The translations under genes and the position numbers were made by a program. Positions 60,815 through 64,000 of a stretch of DNA of 64,000 nt are shown here, piece after piece (the stretch's first letter is position 1; each line of letters begins with the position of its first letter). Location of the stretch: NCBI GenBank assembly GCA_003241785.1, contig QFPW01000007.1:1-64000 (forward strand). Direction: 5' to 3'. The notes below the pieces were generated by a model, which saw only the letters and a program-made list of their open reading frames with translations, did not search any database and had not been told where the DNA came from. Source of the stretch: Rhodovulum sulfidophilum (lineage in GTDB: Bacteria; Pseudomonadota; Alphaproteobacteria; Rhodobacterales; Rhodobacteraceae).

Positions 60815-63160
60815 ATGCGGCATGGGCGGTTGATGCGGGCCATAACCCGTGCGATTTTCGTTGCGGGTTTGGTGTGTGCGACGCTGCCGCCCCTCGCCGT
60901 CGAGGCGCAGGGCACGGCGAGCTTCAGCCGCGTCGACGTCTCGGGCAACCAGCGCATCGAGGCGGACACGATCCGCGCCTACGCCGGGATCCAGCCCGGC
61001 CAGCCGGTGACGCCCGAGGGGCTGAACCTCGCGGTGCGCAACCTCTATGATTCCGGCCTGTTCGAGAGCGTCGACGTGATGCCCGAGGCAGGGCGCCTCG
61101 TCATCACCGTGGTCGAGAACCCGACGATCAACCAGATCGCCTTCGAGGGGAACAGCTCGATCAAGGACGAGGTGCTCCTGCAGGCGATCCAGCTGCGCCC
61201 CAGGCTCGCCTATTCCGTCGCCGCCGCCGAGCAGGACGCGCAGGCGATCATCGACGCCTATCGCCAGGCCGGCCGCTACGCGGCGCAGGTCAATCCGGTG
61301 ATCATCCGCCAGTCCGACAACCGCGTCGACCTCGTCTTCGAGGTGTTCGAGGGCCGGGTGACGCAGATCCAGCGCATCAACATCGTCGGCAACGAGGTCT
61401 ATTCCGACCGCCAGCTCCGGCGGGTGATCGAGAGCGGCCAGGCGAACTGGCTGAGCTTCCTGTTCGGCAACGTCTCCTATGACGCGGACCGGCTCGAGGT
61501 CGACAAGGAGCGGCTGCGCCAGTTCTATCTCGAGCGCGGCTACGTCGATTTCCAGGTCGACAGCGCCTCGGCCGAGCTCCTGCGCGAGCGCAACGGCTTC
61601 TTCCTCAACTTCACCGTCACCGAGGGGCCGCGCTACAATTTCGGCCAGATGTCGGTGAGCTCGACCGCCGCGGGACTCAACGCCGCCGAATTCGAGCCGC
61701 TGCTCGACCCGGTGCTGGGCGGCGGCGTCTATAACGTCAAGCAGGTCAACCGCGTGATCGAGCGCATGACCTACCAGGCCGGCCAGCAGGGCTACGCCTT
61801 CGTCGAGATCCGGCCGCAGGTGACGAAGAACGAGCAGAACCACACCGTCGACATCAACTTCCAGCTCGTCGAGGGCCCGCGCGTCTTCGTGGAGCGGATC
61901 GACATCACCGGCAACACGCGCACGCTCGACCGCGTGATCCGGCGGCAGTTCGACGTCGTCGAGGGCGACGCGTTCAACAGCCGCGAGGTCCGCGACGCCG
62001 AGGACCGGATCCGGGCGCTCGGCTATTTCAAGACCGCCAACGTCGCGGTCCGCCAGGGGTCGAGCGCGCAGCAGGCGCTGATCGGCGTGCAGGTCGAGGA
62101 GCAGCCGACCGGCAGCCTCAATCTCGGCGGCGCCTTCTCGAGCTCCGAGGGCCTCACCGCGCAGATCAGCATCATCGAGCGCAATTTCCTCGGCCGGGGC
62201 CAGACCGTCTCGGGCTCGATCTCGGCGAGCACCCAGAACCAGAACCTCGAATTCGGCTTCACCGAACCCGCGCTGTTCGACCGCGACCTGCTCGCCGGGT
62301 TCAACCTCTACTGGCGCGAGACCGACTACGACGAGCAGTCGTTCCAGACCTCGAGCTACGGTTTCGAGCCCCGGGTGGGCTTCCCGGTCAGCGAGAACGG
62401 CCGGCTGACGCTGCGCTACCGCATCTCGCAGGACGACATCTACGATGTCGAGAACGATACCTCGCTCATCATCATCAACGAGCAGGGCAAGCAGATCATG
62501 TCGGCGGTGGGCGCGACCTACGCCTATGACCGGCGCAACTCGGTGGTCGATCCGACGGCGGGCTTCATCCTGACCGTCAGCCAGGATTTCGCCGGCCTCG
62601 GCGGCGATGTGCAGCAGTCCAAGACCCGCGGCACGGCGCGGACCTACAAGAGCTTCTTCGAGGAGGCGGTGGTCTTCTCGGCCGAACTCGAGGGCGGGGC
62701 GATCTTCTCCAACGACGGCACCCGGATCACCGAACGCTTCAACTCGGGCGGCGATTCCTTCCGCGGCTTCGCCCGCAACGGCCTCGGCCCGCGCGATTAT
62801 TGCGGCGTCGGCGAGTGCGTCGGCGATCCGGCCCAGGAGGACATCTCGGTCGACGAGGCGCTCGGCGGCAATTTCTACGGCGTGCTGCGCCTCGACGCCA
62901 GCTTCCCGCTCGGCCTGCCGGAGCAGTACGGCATCTACGGCGGTCTGTTCTCCGACTGGGGTTCGCTCTGGGGCCTCGACGACATCAACGGCTCGATGGG
63001 CCAGGTCGATGACAAGTTCCACATGCGCGGCTCGGTCGGCGTCAGTCTCTTCGTCGACACCGCCTTCGCGCCCCTGCGCTTCAACTACGCCATTCCCGTC
63101 GAGCGCGAGGATTACGACGAGCTCGAGCGGTTCCGCTTCACGCTGCAGACGCGGTTCTGA
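60815..63160 (+). CDS. bamA: Outer membrane protein assembly factor BamA
   Basis: Central protein of the outer-membrane beta-barrel insertion machine. 781 residues. A signal peptide of about 30 residues ending VEAQ precedes five POTRA domains (about 34-425; the first begins FSRVDVSGNQRIEADTIRAY). The 16-stranded barrel has the conserved loop-6 RGF motif (GDSFRGFARNGLGPRDY) and ends in the C-terminal Phe of RFTLQTRF. It is followed 4 bases later by the skp-like gene. Confidence 0.97.
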   Translation: MRHGRLMRAITRAIFVAGLVCATLPPLAVEAQGTASFSRVDVSGNQRIEADTIRAYAGIQPGQPVTPEGLNLAVRNLYDSGLFESVDVMPEAGRLVITVVENPTINQIAFEGNSSIKDEVLLQAIQLRPRLAYSVAAAEQDAQAIIDAYRQAGRYAAQVNPVIIRQSDNRVDLVFEVFEGRVTQIQRINIVGNEVYSDRQLRRVIESGQANWLSFLFGNVSYDADRLEVDKERLRQFYLERGYVDFQVDSASAELLRERNGFFLNFTVTEGPRYNFGQMSVSSTAAGLNAAEFEPLLDPVLGGGVYNVKQVNRVIERMTYQAGQQGYAFVEIRPQVTKNEQNHTVDINFQLVEGPRVFVERIDITGNTRTLDRVIRRQFDVVEGDAFNSREVRDAEDRIRALGYFKTANVAVRQGSSAQQALIGVQVEEQPTGSLNLGGAFSSSEGLTAQISIIERNFLGRGQTVSGSISASTQNQNLEFGFTEPALFDRDLLAGFNLYWRETDYDEQSFQTSSYGFEPRVGFPVSENGRLTLRYRISQDDIYDVENDTSLIIINEQGKQIMSAVGATYAYDRRNSVVDPTAGFILTVSQDFAGLGGDVQQSKTRGTARTYKSFFEEAVVFSAELEGGAIFSNDGTRITERFNSGGDSFRGFARNGLGPRDYCGVGECVGDPAQEDISVDEALGGNFYGVLRLDASFPLGLPEQYGIYGGLFSDWGSLWGLDDINGSMGQVDDKFHMRGSVGVSLFVDTAFAPLRFNYAIPVEREDYDELERFRFTLQTRF

Positions 63161-63164
63161 GCCC

Positions 63165-63815
63165 ATGCGCGGGGTCGCGCGAAGCGGTCTGATCGCGCTC
63201 GCGCTCCTGCTCGCGCCATTCGGGCTCGCGGCGCAGGAGCGGCCACCGAGCCCGTTCCTCTTCATCAACCAGGAGCGCATCCTGACCGGGTCGCGCACCG
63301 GCCAGGCGCTGCTGGCCGAGGAGGAGAAGGCGCGCGACGCGCTGCGCGCCGACGCGCGCGCGATCGACAGCGCCTTCGAGCAGGAGGAGCGCGCGCTCAA
63401 CGACCAGCGCGCGACGATGTCGCCGACGGCGTTCCGCGAGAAGGCGGACGATTTCGACGCCCGGGTGGTGAGGGCGCGCCAGGACCAGGACGACCGGTCC
63501 AACGCGTTGGCCCAGGAGCTCGACCGCAAGCGCCGGCAGTTCTACGCCGGGGTGGCGCCCATCCTCGTCACGCTGATGGACCGCTACGGCGCCCATGCGA
63601 TCTTCGACGAGAACAGCGTCCTGCTCGCCGATGACACGCTCAACATCACCGAGGCGGTGATCGCCGAGATTGACGCCTCCGCGCCGCCGGGGCTACCAGT
63701 CCCCCCGGCGGAGCAGGGGGATTCTCCCGGCTCCGCGCCCGCGAGCCCGGAACCGGACGCGGCGACGCCGGAGGGGACCGGGGCCACGCCCGGGAGCACG
63801 ACTGAGGAGAATTGA
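63165..63815 (+). CDS. OmpH/Skp family periplasmic chaperone
   Basis: 216 residues. A signal peptide of about 22 residues ending LAAQ, then FLFINQERILTGSRTGQALLAEEE, a coiled-coil arm of about 90 residues rich in Glu, Arg and Ala, and a returning strand with MDRYGAHAIFDENSVLLADDTLNITE. That is the Skp layout of chaperones for outer-membrane proteins in transit. A low-complexity Pro/Glu/Ser tail of about 45 residues is added at the C-terminus. It sits between bamA and fabZ, the classic order. Confidence 0.92.
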   Translation: MRGVARSGLIALALLLAPFGLAAQERPPSPFLFINQERILTGSRTGQALLAEEEKARDALRADARAIDSAFEQEERALNDQRATMSPTAFREKADDFDARVVRARQDQDDRSNALAQELDRKRRQFYAGVAPILVTLMDRYGAHAIFDENSVLLADDTLNITEAVIAEIDASAPPGLPVPPAEQGDSPGSAPASPEPDAATPEGTGATPGSTTEEN

Positions 63816-63816
63816 G

Positions 63817-64000
63817 ATGGCACTGGTGATCGATCCGGATCTCGGCTCGGCCGATATCCTCGAGATCAAGCGGATGATCCCGCACAGGTATCCGGTGCTG
63901 CTCGTCGACCGCATGGTCAACATCGCCAAGGGCAAGGGCGCGGTCGGCATCAAATGCGTCACCGCGAACGAGCCGCATTTCGAGGGGCATTTCCCGGCCC
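63817..64000 (+). CDS. fabZ: 3-hydroxyacyl-ACP dehydratase FabZ (5' part, cut by window edge)
   Basis: The first 61 residues of the dehydratase of type II fatty-acid synthesis. Visible are SADILEIKRMIPHRYPVLLVDRM and the active-site entry HFEGHFP, whose histidine is catalytic. ATG 63817 starts 1 base after the skp-like stop, with GAGGAG just upstream inside the preceding gene. The rest lies beyond 64000. Confidence 0.95.
   Translation, partial: MALVIDPDLGSADILEIKRMIPHRYPVLLVDRMVNIAKGKGAVGIKCVTANEPHFEGHFPA

Overview
This window is about 64 kb of a very GC-rich chromosome. Blocks I counted inside genes run to about 73 % GC. Gene content and order point to an alphaproteobacterium, most likely Rhodobacterales (Rhodobacteraceae/Paracoccaceae). 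The pointers are soxBDAG sarcosine oxidase, the serC-serA pair with a leader hairpin, purA followed by a DUF2842 protein, hflK-hflC-DUF2065-degP, a long-form pstSCAB, rlmI followed by a Rhodobacter-type PIN protein, and a pyrH-frr-uppS-cdsA-dxr-rseP-bamA-skp-fabZ envelope operon. No rRNA, tRNA, CRISPR array, insertion sequence or prophage gene was seen; this reads as core and shell chromosome.

Layout. 1-6975: tail of an unknown gene, a ClC chloride/proton antiporter, a LuxR-type regulator, a DUF1275 membrane protein, a FUSC membrane protein broken by a frameshift in a nine-C tract, and a bicupin oxalate decarboxylase. 7222-11014: dusA, a TauE/SafE exporter, and ruvX with ccmI. 11233-19545: the sarcosine oxidase operon soxBDAG, then two tandem paralogous amino-acid binding proteins and two permeases without an ATPase. 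19542-25312: small lipoprotein, rlmI, PIN protein, patatin, an AT-richer gap holding a predicted ~76-nt minus-strand sRNA, and a YejA-like peptide-binding protein. 25320-31897: a pyruvate/indolepyruvate-decarboxylase-like ThDP enzyme, serC-serA, a 31-bp inverted repeat, purA and a DUF2842 protein. 31971-35880: a polysaccharide pyruvyl transferase and a sulfotransferase that overlap tail to tail, creA, a thiamine diphosphokinase that seems to start at CTG, and a TetR regulator.

36212-36835 holds two tandem paralogous genes for very small secreted proteins (71 and 73 residues). Each has its own sigma70-like promoter and an inverted repeat at the start of its transcript, and a strong terminator ends the unit. 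I do not recognise the family; it is the best candidate here for something undescribed.

36929-45624: sdaA, rpiA-gor, hflKC-DUF2065-degP, and a lower-GC SpoU methyltransferase. 45678-49414: an EmrAB-type efflux pair with a divergent TetR regulator and two 19-bp operator copies between them. 49427-54116: pstSCAB with a three-unit Pho box but no adjacent phoU. 54172-55104: an exported MTA/SAH-nucleosidase-like protein. 55289-64000: UMP kinase, ribosome recycling, undecaprenyl-diphosphate and CDP-diacylglycerol synthesis, the MEP pathway, site-2 protease, outer-membrane assembly, and the start of fabZ at the window edge.
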